From positions 124,001-188,000 of the forward strand of contig NC_018632.1 in NCBI RefSeq assembly GCF_000172635.2: a DNA stretch of 64,000 nucleotides, read 5' to 3'. The translations under genes were made by a program, and so were the position numbers. This stretch comes from Alteromonas macleodii ATCC 27126 (GTDB taxonomy: Bacteria; Pseudomonadota; Gammaproteobacteria; Enterobacterales; Alteromonadaceae). Below are positions 18,089-27,228 of this stretch, one piece after another. How positions within the stretch are numbered: position 1 is the first letter of the stretch; the number at the start of each line of letters is the position of its first letter. The notes beneath the pieces were generated by a model. It was not told the DNA's origin. It did not search any database and saw only the letters and a list, made by a program, of their open reading frames with translations.

Positions 18089-19936
18089 ATGGAAATGACA
18101 TTTAGTTTACCTCAAGCGCCACAATGGTCGTCGCTGATAAAGTCTGGTTGCCGTGTCTTTGTTGGCGGAAATGCCTCGGTGCCGCATGCACTAGTGCAGC
18201 ATCTCATTGATAACAGCGAAGGGTTTAGCGACATCGAGCTGGTTCATATGCTGGCTTTAGGCGACACCCGATGGGTGAAAGAAGAGTATAAAAACCTCTT
18301 TAAAGCGAATACATTCTTCATTGGTGGCGAAGCCATGCGTAAGGCGGTCGATGAGGGCCGTGCTGACTATACCCCCGTTTTCCTGTCTGAAATATCAAGC
18401 TTATTCAGCGACGGTACGCTGGCACTGGATGCTGCGCTGGTTAACGTAAGCCCACCCGATGAATTCGGCTATTGCTCACTAGGTCCTGCAGTGGATATTG
18501 CTATGTCAGCAATCAGACAAAGCAAAAAGGTCATTGCTCAAATTAATCCTCAGGTGCCAAGAACCGCCGGGCACTCTTATATTCATATCAGCGAAATAAC
18601 GGCCTGCATTGAAGCCGAAGAGCCGCTTGTTGAAGTAACGCCGCCGCCTATCGATTCGGTGGCAGAGCGAATTGGTCAGTATGTATCTATGCTGGTGGAC
18701 GACGGTGCTACGTTGCAATTTGGTATTGGGAAAATACCGAGTGCCACCCTTAAATATCTGTGTAACCATAAAGACCTAGGCATTCACAGCGAAATGCTCA
18801 CCGACAGTATTATTGAACTGTTGGAGTCGGGCGCTATCACCAACAAGAAGAAGACTTTCCACCCCGGTAAAATTGTTACTAGCTTTGCTATTGGTACTCG
18901 CCAGCTTTACGATTTAATCGACAGCAACCCTCACATCGAGTTTTATCCAAGTAGCTACGTAAACAAACCCACCAATATTGCCAAGAACGATAATATGGTT
19001 GCCATTAACAGTGCGCTTGAAGTGGATTTAACCGGTCAGGTCGTCGCCGATTCATTGGGCTACGACTTTTACAGTGGCATAGGCGGGCAAGTTGATTTCG
19101 TAACGGGCGCGTCTATCAGTAAAGGTGGGAAAGCGATTATAGCGCTGCCTTCTACTGCCAAGAATGAAACCATTTCCCGTATCACACCCCGTATAAGTGA
19201 AGGGGCGGGTGTTGTTACTTCGCGAGGGAATGTTCAGTACGTGGTGACCGAATACGGCATAGCATCGCTTAAAGGCAAAAGCATTCGAGAGCGTGCATTG
19301 GAACTTATTCGTGTGGCACACCCCAAATTCCGTGCAGCGCTCTTAGAAGAAGTAAGACAGCATTATTGGGTACCTCATTATCAGGAAAAGTACCCAACCG
19401 ATATTCCAGAACTGGGTGCTATTCAGCTTAAAAAACTGAATATTCAGGGGGAAACCTATTACATGCGCCCGCTGAACCCCGCCGATGAAAGGCGTTTGCA
19501 GGAATTCTTTTACTCCCATACGAAAGAAACACTAAGGCTGCGTTACAACTACGACCCGAAGCAAATGTCGCGCGAAAAGTCGTGTAATTTAGTGTCGGTG
19601 GATCAAAGCTCAGATGCGGCGTTATGTATTGTAAGGCAAGAAGGCTCCCGTATTACCATTCACGCAGTAGGGCGTTTTTACTTCAATCCAAATGACAATA
19701 CCTGTGAAGCAGCGTTTGTTACCCGTGAAACCCAGCAAGGGAAGGGGATGGCAAGCAGGCTGCTAAACGAATTGATCAACGTTGCGAAAAAACGAGGCAT
19801 TGCAAAGATGATGGCCTACGTGCGTGGCGACAACAGCCCGATGATTGCCATTTTCGAGCAAGCGCAATTTAAACGGAAGTTCACTGGCGACCCCAGTGAC
19901 ATAGAGTTAGTACTAGATGTGGCATCACTCGCATGA
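18089..19936 (+). CDS. Acetyl-CoA hydrolase/CoA-transferase fused to a GNAT acetyltransferase domain
   Basis: About 615 residues. The first two thirds are an acetyl-CoA hydrolase / 4-hydroxybutyrate CoA-transferase family enzyme: GIGKIPSATL, then the NSALEVDLTGQV strand, a GGQVDFVTGAS loop and the C-terminal GIASLKGKSIRERALELIRVAHP motif. The last 150 residues form a GNAT domain (RPLNPADERRLQEFF; acetyl-CoA loop in TQQGKGMASRLLNELI). So one chain both handles acyl-CoA and could acetylate an amine or lysine. I use ATG 18089 (AGGG just upstream); ATG 18095 or TTG 18071 are alternatives. Its stop overlaps the start of an HDAC-like gene by four bases, indicating translational coupling. Substrates are unknown. 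Confidence 0.88.
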   Translation: MEMTFSLPQAPQWSSLIKSGCRVFVGGNASVPHALVQHLIDNSEGFSDIELVHMLALGDTRWVKEEYKNLFKANTFFIGGEAMRKAVDEGRADYTPVFLSEISSLFSDGTLALDAALVNVSPPDEFGYCSLGPAVDIAMSAIRQSKKVIAQINPQVPRTAGHSYIHISEITACIEAEEPLVEVTPPPIDSVAERIGQYVSMLVDDGATLQFGIGKIPSATLKYLCNHKDLGIHSEMLTDSIIELLESGAITNKKKTFHPGKIVTSFAIGTRQLYDLIDSNPHIEFYPSSYVNKPTNIAKNDNMVAINSALEVDLTGQVVADSLGYDFYSGIGGQVDFVTGASISKGGKAIIALPSTAKNETISRITPRISEGAGVVTSRGNVQYVVTEYGIASLKGKSIRERALELIRVAHPKFRAALLEEVRQHYWVPHYQEKYPTDIPELGAIQLKKLNIQGETYYMRPLNPADERRLQEFFYSHTKETLRLRYNYDPKQMSREKSCNLVSVDQSSDAALCIVRQEGSRITIHAVGRFYFNPNDNTCEAAFVTRETQQGKGMASRLLNELINVAKKRGIAKMMAYVRGDNSPMIAIFEQAQFKRKFTGDPSDIELVLDVASLA

Positions 19937-20913
19937 CAATTAAAATTTTTCGCGGCAAACACGGCACTAAACACGACTTAGGGAAAGATCATCCCGAGTC
20001 ACCGGATCGCCTGTTCGCCATAGACGACCAATTACTGTCTTCTGGACTCGATATGGTGTGTGAGCACGCTGATGCTACGCCTATTGCTGAAGCTTATCTT
20101 AAGCTAGCCCACGACCCTTACTATGTGAAAAGTGTGTTTGAGCATGCGGCTCAGTCCATATTTAGCGACCACGAAAAAACGCTCTATTCCGAACGCAAGG
20201 ATAACGTGGCATGGTTAGACGAAGATACCGGCTTGATGCGACACAGCTTAAATGCAGCACTTGAGTCGGCTGGTGCGGGATGTAATGCGGTGGATTGGGT
20301 TATGGAAGGCAGTGACAGGCAGGCGTTCTGCGCGACAAGGCCGCCAGGTCACCACGCTACATACGACAGCGCCATGGGCTTCTGTATTTTTAATAACATT
20401 GTTATAGCTGCGCGCTATGCCCTTCAAAACTATGAACTAAAGCGCGTTGCCATAATCGATTTTGATGTTCACCACGGAAACGGTACCGAGCAAATTGTTG
20501 CTGGCGATCAACGCATCATGCTTTGCAGCAGTTTCCAGCATCCTTTTTATCCACACAGTGGTTCACCGGTGTCGGCAAGTAATATTCTTTCTGTGCCGCT
20601 AGAAGCAGGCTCTACAGGTGAAGTATTTAGAGAAAAAGTGCAGCACTGGTTTAACGCATTGCGCAACTTTCAACCTGAGCTGATTTTTATCTCAGCGGGT
20701 TTTGATGCCCACGCAGAAGATCCTATGGCGCATTTGCGACTGGTGGAAGACGATTATTTCTGGATAAGCCAACAACTTCGCGCAGTGGCTGACGAGTGTT
20801 GCCATGGTCGCATAGTCAGCATGTTAGAAGGTGGCTACGATTTAAGTGCACTAGGCCGCAGTGTGGTGTCGCACCTTAAAGGTATGAGCCGCCCTATTGA
20901 AGAAACTCAATAG
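19933..20913 (+). CDS. Histone-deacetylase-like amidohydrolase
   Basis: A 326-residue zinc hydrolase of the HDAC / acetylpolyamine amidohydrolase / acetoin-utilisation family. It carries the catalytic His-His in RPPGHHATYD, the GFCIFNN loop, the zinc ligands in DFDVHHGNGTEQI and SAGFDAH, and the terminal LEGGYD with the transition-state tyrosine, so the active site is complete. Bacterial members remove acetyl groups from lysines, polyamines or small amides. The ATG lies within the stop of the acetyl-CoA hydrolase-GNAT gene (ATGA), so the acetylating and deacetylating enzymes are made together, which suggests a shared substrate. A 9-base hairpin overlaps its stop codon. Confidence 0.92.
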   Translation: MTIKIFRGKHGTKHDLGKDHPESPDRLFAIDDQLLSSGLDMVCEHADATPIAEAYLKLAHDPYYVKSVFEHAAQSIFSDHEKTLYSERKDNVAWLDEDTGLMRHSLNAALESAGAGCNAVDWVMEGSDRQAFCATRPPGHHATYDSAMGFCIFNNIVIAARYALQNYELKRVAIIDFDVHHGNGTEQIVAGDQRIMLCSSFQHPFYPHSGSPVSASNILSVPLEAGSTGEVFREKVQHWFNALRNFQPELIFISAGFDAHAEDPMAHLRLVEDDYFWISQQLRAVADECCHGRIVSMLEGGYDLSALGRSVVSHLKGMSRPIEETQ

Positions 20914-20915
20914 GG
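20892..20915. terminator. Hairpin overlapping the HDAC-like stop codon
   Basis: CCCTATTGA (20892-20900) pairs perfectly with TCAATAGGG (20907-20915), with a 6-base loop; the TAG stop is inside the right arm. There is no T-run, so it may be a 3'-end stabilising hairpin or a weak terminator between convergent genes. Confidence 0.45.
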
Positions 20916-21008
20916 TCTCATAGCAAGTGAATTATCGTGTTGTTAATTCAACGGGTAAACACGGTAATAGATACCAGCTCAACACCGGTGCATCAGCCTT
21001 CATTTAAC

Positions 21009-21749
21009 TTAGGCTATCCATCGTGTAAGCATGTAAAGGCCAGCACCTAACATGGCAAGGTTTTCGGTAAGCGAGATAAACCCAAGAGGAAGGTCTGAAT
21101 TACCGCCCACACAGGCGCACTTAAGTTCACGTTTATCGATGTATACCGCTTTAATAACTGAAACTGCACCTATTGCACCGATAAAAATAGAAACGGGTGA
21201 AACTAATAGTGCGGGAAGCCCCGCTAGCATACCAATCCCAGCAAACGCTTCTGCGAAAGGGTACACATACGAGTACCTTACGTGCTTCATTGCAAGTAAG
21301 TCATAGGTAATGAATTGATTTGAGAACGCTACAATGTCCTGTAGTTTTTGTAATGCGAGGATCACCATGGTGACGCCAATGAAATTCATTATGAAAGGTT
21401 CAAGACCTGTCGGGAGTCCACCTTTTAGCATAAGCGCAAATACTACAAGGGCGGCTAAAGAAAAAATCACAATGATAGGTGTGTAGCGCGAACCGAACTC
21501 ACTTTCTTGCTTCAAATTGAAATAATCTCGTAAGTCATCATAGCCACCAATTCGCTTATCATCGATAAACGTTTGCGGCGTGGTTTTCACATTGTACTTC
21601 TCTTTAAAAGCGTCAGTTTCACTTCGGTTGGACAAGTGATGGTCTTCAACATCGTAGCCCTTTCTTTCTAGCAAATCTTTCGACTTAAGTCCGAAGGGAC
21701 AAATGTGATCAGGGGTAACCATGCGATAAAGAACGGCGCGCTTTGACAT
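21009..21749 (-). CDS. Glutaredoxin-MauE/DoxX fusion membrane protein
   Basis: A 246-residue fusion. Residues 1-80 form a glutaredoxin fold with a single active-site cysteine (HICPFG), a TPQTF cis-proline element (about residues 57-61) and GGYDDL. After residue 90 come about four membrane segments like MauE/DoxX redox membrane proteins, with LPALLVSP, and a Cys pair (KCACVGG) near the C-terminus that could exchange electrons. The start is strongly supported by AAGGAG seven bases upstream. It may shuttle thiol electrons between cytoplasm and membrane or periplasm. A thioredoxin-like protein gene lies upstream on the same strand, suggesting a shared redox role. Confidence 0.85.
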   Translation of the reverse strand: MSKRAVLYRMVTPDHICPFGLKSKDLLERKGYDVEDHHLSNRSETDAFKEKYNVKTTPQTFIDDKRIGGYDDLRDYFNLKQESEFGSRYTPIIVIFSLAALVVFALMLKGGLPTGLEPFIMNFIGVTMVILALQKLQDIVAFSNQFITYDLLAMKHVRYSYVYPFAEAFAGIGMLAGLPALLVSPVSIFIGAIGAVSVIKAVYIDKRELKCACVGGNSDLPLGFISLTENLAMLGAGLYMLTRWIA

Positions 21750-21823
21750 TGTGGACTCCTTGTAAACCTTTCACGAAGTGGCACCTAGTGCGCAAAATAT
21801 GCGCGCCTTCTGCCATATTCATA

Positions 21824-21833
21824 GTGATATCAC
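21824..21833. promoter_or_regulatory. Palindrome upstream of glutaredoxin-MauE gene
   Basis: GTGATATCAC, a perfect 10-base palindrome, lies 75 bases before the start of the fusion gene, with a second dyad GCGCA-N5-TGCGC nearer the gene (about 21790-21804). These could be regulator sites; nothing identifies the regulator. Confidence 0.3.
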
Positions 21834-21871
21834 GATATACAAAGATAAGTTACATAATCCATGCCAAGGGT

Positions 21872-22390
21872 TTAACAGAAGCATCCAGTTGCATCAGTGT
21901 TAATTACCGCACCGTTGTAGGGGAGTTGTGTGGTATAGCTTACAACCTGTTCGACAAGGTTCTTTCCGGTAAAGCATCCGTAGCCCGTTGCGTATGGACC
22001 TAAATAGCGAAGCTGATTTTGCATGTCTAAAACTATAAGCGCGGGCACTGCATCAAGCATAGCGGCGAGTTCTGGTACGTCTTCTATATTCACTCTGACT
22101 TGATGAAAGTCATTTCCTAGCTTTGTTAATAGCTGAGTTTGGTGAGGTGTAGTTAACGTTTCACAGTAGCAACGAGACTGCGTTCCCACATGAATAACAG
22201 AACCAGGGGCAATGTTTTGTTCGTTTAGTAGTTCGACAAGTGAAGCGTCAAAATTAGGCGCTGTTGTGCGGTGAAGTAAATCACCATTTGGGTCGAAGGA
22301 AGAAAGCTGGCGCTGACCGTAAACCAACAAGGCGGTGAGTAAACTCACCGCCCATAACAACAAAAGTATCCAGCTTGTTTTTTTATGCAT
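21872..22390 (-). CDS. Membrane-anchored thioredoxin-like protein of unknown function
   Basis: A 172-residue protein with one N-terminal membrane segment (residues 6-24, ILLLLWAVSLLTALLVYG) and a periplasmic domain that looks like a thioredoxin fold: a strand, the CYC motif of QSRCYCETL, a helix, a VPALIVLD element with the cis-Pro type turn, and a C-terminal CFC pair. It resembles the DUF6436 group, a family name I give tentatively. The active-site Cys-x-Cys spacing is unusual for oxidoreductases. It is followed 122 bases later by the glutaredoxin-MauE fusion, so both probably act in thiol chemistry. Confidence 0.7.
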   Translation of the reverse strand: MHKKTSWILLLLWAVSLLTALLVYGQRQLSSFDPNGDLLHRTTAPNFDASLVELLNEQNIAPGSVIHVGTQSRCYCETLTTPHQTQLLTKLGNDFHQVRVNIEDVPELAAMLDAVPALIVLDMQNQLRYLGPYATGYGCFTGKNLVEQVVSYTTQLPYNGAVINTDATGCFC

Positions 22391-22426
22391 AACCCAAATG
22401 CCAACAGCGTGCTTCTAGCGCTTTGG

Positions 22427-23923
22427 TTAAAGCTTAAATCGCTCGATAGCACTGCGCATGCGTTGAGAGATTTGTGACAACACCTCAACTTCGCCTGCTA
22501 GCGATTCAGCGGTAGCCAGTTCCTCAGAAGTGAATTCGCTTAATCGCGCCGTACTTTGCGCTATAGAAGACGATGCGGTTTCTTGCTCCACCGCTGATGT
22601 CGCTATTTCGGTCATGCTTTCGCTCGCTTCGCGAATTTGCTGCATGATCTGGGTCATGGCTGAAGTGGCGTTATCGCTCGATACAACGGCTTCATCAACC
22701 AGCTGAATGCAGGTTTGCATTTGTTCGACTGAACTGGCGGTTTGGGCAACTAGCTGCTCAGTAATACTTGTGATTTGGTCTGCACTTTCTTTTGAGCGAA
22801 TAGCCAAAGTGCGTACTTCATCGGCAACAACGGCAAAACCTCTGCCGTGTTCCCCTGCGCGGGCTGACTCGATTGCTGCGTTCAACGCAAGCAAGTTAGT
22901 TTGCTCGGCAACGGCGGTGATAGAGCGCATTGCGTCAGAAATATGCGCGCACTGCTCGTTAAGCGCCGAGTTTGTTTGCGCTGCCGCATTTAATGTGTTG
23001 CGCAGCGAGTCTATGGTGCGGCTTGTGTTGGAAATAGAGTCGCGCGTAGTCTGAGAAGAGCTTTGTGCCGCAGAGGCTTTGTCGCTGGCAAGGGTGGTTT
23101 GTTCGGTAGACAGCTGCATCGTTTGTGCGATTTCTTCTGACGATGCCGAAACCATGGCAATCTCTTGGTCAGTGTTTCTGCTGATTTCAAACATGTTGTT
23201 TGCCGCCAGCTCCATCTTGTTACAGCCTCTAACAACTTCGTCTGTTAAATTTGAAGCAAGCTCAATTAAAGCTTTTACTTGGTCGATGAGCTCTGCGAAA
23301 GGTCTCACAATCTTGTGGCCTCGGTTAAGTTCAATAGATAAATCGAGTCTACCGTCACCCTTTTGCATGGTCTCAATAGCTAAGCGCAGTTCAGCCGCAC
23401 CGGCACCTTCTTGATGACTTTGTTTAGCCATGTACATCAAAACACCGCCCTCAGAAAGCGCGAATACGGCGTGCATCAGCAAGATAGGAAAGGTTACGTG
23501 ACCTTCTTCAAAAATAAATAACGGCGCGCCGCCCGCTTGTAAAAAGAAGAACGAAATATGATGTACAGCAACGACTGCGGTGCCGGTTGCCACCACTTTC
23601 CAGTCTCTAAAGTAGGAAAGAAATGCCAGAAGAACAAAGATTTCAAAGTGGACTTCAATTAACCCGAATGACTGGTGGATGTGGAGGGCTGTTAGCAGTT
23701 GAACACCGATAGCCATCGCATGGCGACTTATCGCTGAATAGGGATTTTGCAAACTAAGTACAAGTGGTACGGCAGCAATTGGAATACCAAGAACAAATGC
23801 AGGAAGAATCTCGCCAGTATAAAAACCGATGCCAATCGCAATTAGCAGTTGGATAACAATTACAACGCGAAAAATCTTGTGACCTTCTAGGAGCCAAGGA
23901 TACTGCATGCCAATCTCCGACAA
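22427..23923 (-). CDS. Methyl-accepting chemotaxis protein with polytopic membrane sensor
   Basis: A 498-residue chemoreceptor. The first 190 residues contain about six hydrophobic segments and a conserved-looking [10 protein letters not shown] histidine pair, instead of the usual periplasmic ligand domain between two helices. A linker of about 30 residues follows, then the cytoplasmic methylation helices and the signalling hairpin ([19 protein letters not shown] and [15 protein letters not shown], about residues 345-390), which binds CheA/CheW. It has no C-terminal pentapeptide for CheR tethering. It is probably monocistronic. The input is unknown; an integral-membrane sensor suggests energy state, redox or a membrane-soluble ligand. 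Confidence 0.92.
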   Translation of the reverse strand: MSEIGMQYPWLLEGHKIFRVVIVIQLLIAIGIGFYTGEILPAFVLGIPIAAVPLVLSLQNPYSAISRHAMAIGVQLLTALHIHQSFGLIEVHFEIFVLLAFLSYFRDWKVVATGTAVVAVHHISFFFLQAGGAPLFIFEEGHVTFPILLMHAVFALSEGGVLMYMAKQSHQEGAGAAELRLAIETMQKGDGRLDLSIELNRGHKIVRPFAELIDQVKALIELASNLTDEVVRGCNKMELAANNMFEISRNTDQEIAMVSASSEEIAQTMQLSTEQTTLASDKASAAQSSSQTTRDSISNTSRTIDSLRNTLNAAAQTNSALNEQCAHISDAMRSITAVAEQTNLLALNAAIESARAGEHGRGFAVVADEVRTLAIRSKESADQITSITEQLVAQTASSVEQMQTCIQLVDEAVVSSDNATSAMTQIMQQIREASESMTEIATSAVEQETASSSIAQSTARLSEFTSEELATAESLAGEVEVLSQISQRMRSAIERFKL

Positions 23924-24081
23924 GTATTTGGGATTAAGTGTAGGTTAAAAATAAGGGGTGTGCTAACTTCGCCACAGTTTACGTAAGTCACGGTTTTTAC
24001 GCCATTTAACTTTTGTATAGAAGTTACTGTTATTAAAAAAGTTTAATCTTCGAATGCCTAAATAAGCTAAAGGACACAATC

Positions 24082-24954
24082 ATGCCTGCTATCGCCTTTC
24101 TTTCTACTGACCACCTTGAAGACTTCTTTGTGTACGACGAGCTTTTGATCCCGTTTTTTAATGATATCGGCTGGTCTGTAGAAACCATATCTTGGCATAG
24201 TCAGTCAGAGAACTGGGATAGGTTTGACTACGTGATTGTGCGCAGTACGTGGGATTATCAGCAGCATGCAGAGGCCTTTCTGGCTTGTTTGACTCAAATT
24301 GATGCGTCGAGCGCAACCTTGCTCAATCCATTGCCTCTTATACAGTGGAATATTGAAAAGCACTACTTAAAAGACCTACAGGACAAGGGCGTGCCTATTG
24401 TAAGGACACGGTGGAGTAATGCATTTAATAACAGTGTTATTGATGAGGCCTTTTCCCATTTCAATTGCGACACTGTGGTGGTTAAACCTACGCTTAGCGC
24501 TAATGCTGATGATACGTTTAAGCTCTCGGTCTCAAATTGGCATGAACAGCAACAGGCGCTTTCTGATACGTTTAATCAACGTGATTTCATGATTCAACCT
24601 TTCTTAAATAGCGTGGTTGAAGAAGGGGAGTACTCGCTTTTCTATTTTGGAGGGAAGTACAGCCATGCCATTAAAAAGGTGCCGCAGAAAGGCGATTTTC
24701 GCGTACAAGAAGAGCACGGGGGGAGCTTACATCCCGTTGCCGTAGATGAAGAACAACTTGATATTGCCCAGAAAGCATTATCAGCAATGCCTTGCGAAGC
24801 ACTTTATGCACGGGTTGATTTAGTCAGGCAGGGCAGTGGCTGGGCGATAATGGAACTTGAACTTATTGAGCCCTCTCTTTACTTCAATTTAGATGAACAG
24901 TCTCCCCTGCGCTTTGTCGACGCATTGATAAGCTTTCATTTGAATAGGGCCTAA
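24082..24954 (+). CDS. ATP-grasp domain protein
   Basis: A 290-residue soluble protein resembling RimK/glutathione-synthetase-like ATP-grasp enzymes. The N-domain has the RSTWDYQQH element; the nucleotide-binding core includes VVVKPTLSANADDT (about residues 133-146), a hinge MIQPFLNSVVEEGEYSLFYFGG (about 172-193), a HAIKKVPQKGDFRVQEEHGG phosphate-binding loop, and the metal-binding ELELIEPSLYF near the C-terminus. Such enzymes join a carboxylate to an amine through acyl phosphate. No partner biosynthetic gene is adjacent, so the product is unknown. A strong AAGGA lies before the ATG. Confidence 0.82.
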   Translation: MPAIAFLSTDHLEDFFVYDELLIPFFNDIGWSVETISWHSQSENWDRFDYVIVRSTWDYQQHAEAFLACLTQIDASSATLLNPLPLIQWNIEKHYLKDLQDKGVPIVRTRWSNAFNNSVIDEAFSHFNCDTVVVKPTLSANADDTFKLSVSNWHEQQQALSDTFNQRDFMIQPFLNSVVEEGEYSLFYFGGKYSHAIKKVPQKGDFRVQEEHGGSLHPVAVDEEQLDIAQKALSAMPCEALYARVDLVRQGSGWAIMELELIEPSLYFNLDEQSPLRFVDALISFHLNRA

Positions 24955-24976
24955 GCGTTGAATAAATGAAAAGTGA

Positions 24977-25003
24977 AGCTAGCAAATTATAGGTTTGCTG
25001 GCT
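24977..25003. terminator. Imperfect hairpin between convergent genes
   Basis: AGCTAGCAAA (24977-24986) and TTTGCTGGCT (24994-25003) can pair with one G-T wobble around a 7-base loop. There is no clear T-run. The position between the convergent ATP-grasp and DUF3300 genes suggests transcript ending. Confidence 0.4.
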
Positions 25004-25035
25004 TACTGATAGGAAACTAACGCTCTAATTTAGTG

Positions 25036-26478
25036 CTAACGCAGCGTCTTCTCAGTTCGTCCCTGCTTTATCGTCCTGTTTCTGCTTGATTCAGAATTCT
25101 TAACTTGAGCACGGCTAACTGAAGAAGTACTCGCCCGCTCAATTCGTCTTGGCTTACTGCTCTCTCGAGCCACCGGCTTGTTTTGCGGACTCGTTCTTTC
25201 AAATCGCTCTCGATTTATGTTTTGTTTAGCTGGGCGTTTTAGCGTGTTTTCTCTATTAGCATATCGCTTCGACTCTGACGGCGTTGATATCCGAGCGGGT
25301 TTGTCCCGCTTTAACTGGCTTAGCGTCCGGTCTCTAGTCGGCTTATCGCTTCTGCTCGCCGCTTGATTGCGTTTTAGCGCGTACTCAATGGATTGTTTGC
25401 GGCTTACCGAGTCTTGTTTGTTCTGAAAACGACTTTCTCTAAGTGGCGTTACCTGTTTTGGCTCAATAGTGCGTCTTACAGTCTTGGTATTTTCGGTACG
25501 CGCAATGGGTCTTACGGTATTTTTGTCATTGTGGCGTTTCGATGTGTTTACCGTGCTAGCGTGTTTATTAGACAAGTGCTTTGCCCGCGACACACCCGCA
25601 TGTTCATATCGCGAAGGCGCATTGTGAACTACTCGAGTAGAGTAACGCGCACGACGATGCACCATGTTGTGTTCCCAGCGACGATAGTCTCGGCTTATCA
25701 CGCGTTTTCTTGGGCTACCGTGATAATACCGGCGTACAGGCTCGCGGTGAATAACCACATGGCGGTTATGCCAGTGCACGCTACCAAAGAAAAAGAACGT
25801 AGAAAGATGGATGCTTGGAGACCAATAGACATTGCTATGATGATGATAGCTTACGTGATGACGCCAGCGAACTGGTGAAGTTGTGTGCCACCAGTGACCG
25901 TACACAACATGAGGGTCGTAATAAGGCACATACACCACTTCCCGCTGACGGGGCTCAATGTAAATTATTTCGCGAGTAGGCTCACGTTCCCGTTCAACTT
26001 CAATGTAGTCATTGGTCACCAGATTGCCAGTGTTGAGGGCGTGTTGTCGAAGCACCTGCACGCGGTCTAGTACGCGGCTTTGATCAATCAATACGTTATC
26101 ACCAAGTTGCTGTAACCACTGAAGATCGTTCGCCATGGTGCTGAGTAAGTCGGTGAACGGAGCAAGTGCTTTTACGCTGGGATCCCAGTTAACACTCGCC
26201 AGCACATTTTCTACCTGCTCCGGGGTTAAATGCTTGTTGCTTTGGCGCCAGCGGTCGGCTGCAACTACATCAAGCGGGTAGGTAGCCGCAATCAGTATGT
26301 GAGTAAGCAGGGTATCAGGATAAAGCGCAATGGGCGCAAGTACACTGTCTAATTCAGCGTCAGAATATTGCTGCGTTGACGCAGAAACATGTGCAAGGTT
26401 GGCGTTCGACTGGGCGATGACAGGTAGCGCTGAAACACTAGACAGTGCGACAATCACAGATAAGGTTATGTTTTTCAT
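25036..26478 (-). CDS. DUF3300 protein with long Arg/His-rich basic tail
   Basis: A 480-residue secreted or periplasmic protein. It has a signal peptide (cleavage near VIAQ), then the DUF3300 domain (about residues 38-180: LDSVLAPIALYPDTLLTHIL, VENVLASVNWDPSVKAL). A His/Tyr/Trp-rich segment follows (about 185-260), and the remaining 220 residues are low complexity, rich in Arg, Lys, Ser and Asn, hence very basic. DUF3300 has no proven function; basic tails of this kind could bind nucleic acid, polysaccharide or the lipopolysaccharide surface. ATG 26478 has AGGAGA upstream. The gene is isolated, with ribA upstream and a terminator between them. Confidence 0.85.
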   Translation of the reverse strand: MKNITLSVIVALSSVSALPVIAQSNANLAHVSASTQQYSDAELDSVLAPIALYPDTLLTHILIAATYPLDVVAADRWRQSNKHLTPEQVENVLASVNWDPSVKALAPFTDLLSTMANDLQWLQQLGDNVLIDQSRVLDRVQVLRQHALNTGNLVTNDYIEVEREREPTREIIYIEPRQREVVYVPYYDPHVVYGHWWHTTSPVRWRHHVSYHHHSNVYWSPSIHLSTFFFFGSVHWHNRHVVIHREPVRRYYHGSPRKRVISRDYRRWEHNMVHRRARYSTRVVHNAPSRYEHAGVSRAKHLSNKHASTVNTSKRHNDKNTVRPIARTENTKTVRRTIEPKQVTPLRESRFQNKQDSVSRKQSIEYALKRNQAASRSDKPTRDRTLSQLKRDKPARISTPSESKRYANRENTLKRPAKQNINRERFERTSPQNKPVARESSKPRRIERASTSSVSRAQVKNSESSRNRTIKQGRTEKTLR

Positions 26479-26573
26479 ACATTCTCCTTAGCGCATGAGC
26501 AACGGCTTTTCGCGCGCTAAATGGTAAGTCTGTATACGTTATAACCAGCCTATGATTAACCCAAGCTGAATAG

Positions 26574-26605
26574 AAAACGCCCACATTGGTGTGGGCGTTT
26601 TTAAG
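26574..26605. terminator. Rho-independent terminator downstream of ribA
   Basis: AAAACGCCCACA (26574-26585) pairs perfectly with TGTGGGCGTTTT (26590-26601), with a 4-base loop; on the minus strand the stem ends in TTTT. It closes the ribA transcript before the DUF3300 gene. Confidence 0.85.
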
Positions 26606-26613
26606 GAATTCGT

Positions 26614-27228
26614 CTATTTGAAAACGTGGGGGTCGAAAGCGTGCCCAAGCTTTTCTGTTTTCGTCTTTAAGTAATGCTTGTTGTCTTTGGTGATACCGTG
26701 GTCAATAGGCTTACGTGCAACCACGTCTATACCAAGCGCTTTTAGTGCTGCCAACTTTTTCGGGTTGTTTGTCATAAGCTCAACATGCTTCACATTCAGC
26801 GTATCTAGCATCAGCTTGCAGATATCGTAACTTCTTAAATCGGCGTCAAATCCAAGATGTTCGTTAGCTTCTACCGTGTCCATGCCGCTATCTTGAAGGT
26901 TGTAGGCGCGAATTTTATTTAAAAGACCAATACCGCGACCTTCTTGGCGAAGGTATAAAAGCACACCGTGACCATTATCGACGATATTTTGCATGGCTTT
27001 TTCTAATTGAAAGCCACAGTCACAGCGAGTGCTAAATAAAGAATCGCCTGTTAAGCATTCTGAATGGATACGAATTGGCACTACGTCGTCTTCTTTCCAC
27101 TCTCCATAAGAAAGGGCAACGTGTTCTTGGCCGCTGGCTTCAACAAAGCCGTGTATTTTAAAATCACCCATGCGAGTGGGTAATTTTGCGGTACTGACAT
27201 ATTCGTATTTAGGCTGTTTGCTACTCAT
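26614..27228 (-). CDS. ribA: GTP cyclohydrolase II (riboflavin biosynthesis)
   Basis: Converts GTP to 2,5-diamino-6-ribosylamino-4(3H)-pyrimidinone phosphate, formate and pyrophosphate, the first riboflavin step. Visible are [15 protein letters not shown] (here [10 protein letters not shown]), the zinc cysteines in [17 protein letters not shown], the catalytic [13 protein letters not shown] and NNPKKL. I start at ATG 27228, giving 204 residues like E. coli RibA (196); an upstream ATG at 27294 would add 22 residues absent from the family. The gene stands alone and no FMN riboswitch is evident upstream. Confidence 0.95.
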   Translation of the reverse strand: MSSKQPKYEYVSTAKLPTRMGDFKIHGFVEASGQEHVALSYGEWKEDDVVPIRIHSECLTGDSLFSTRCDCGFQLEKAMQNIVDNGHGVLLYLRQEGRGIGLLNKIRAYNLQDSGMDTVEANEHLGFDADLRSYDICKLMLDTLNVKHVELMTNNPKKLAALKALGIDVVARKPIDHGITKDNKHYLKTKTEKLGHAFDPHVFK

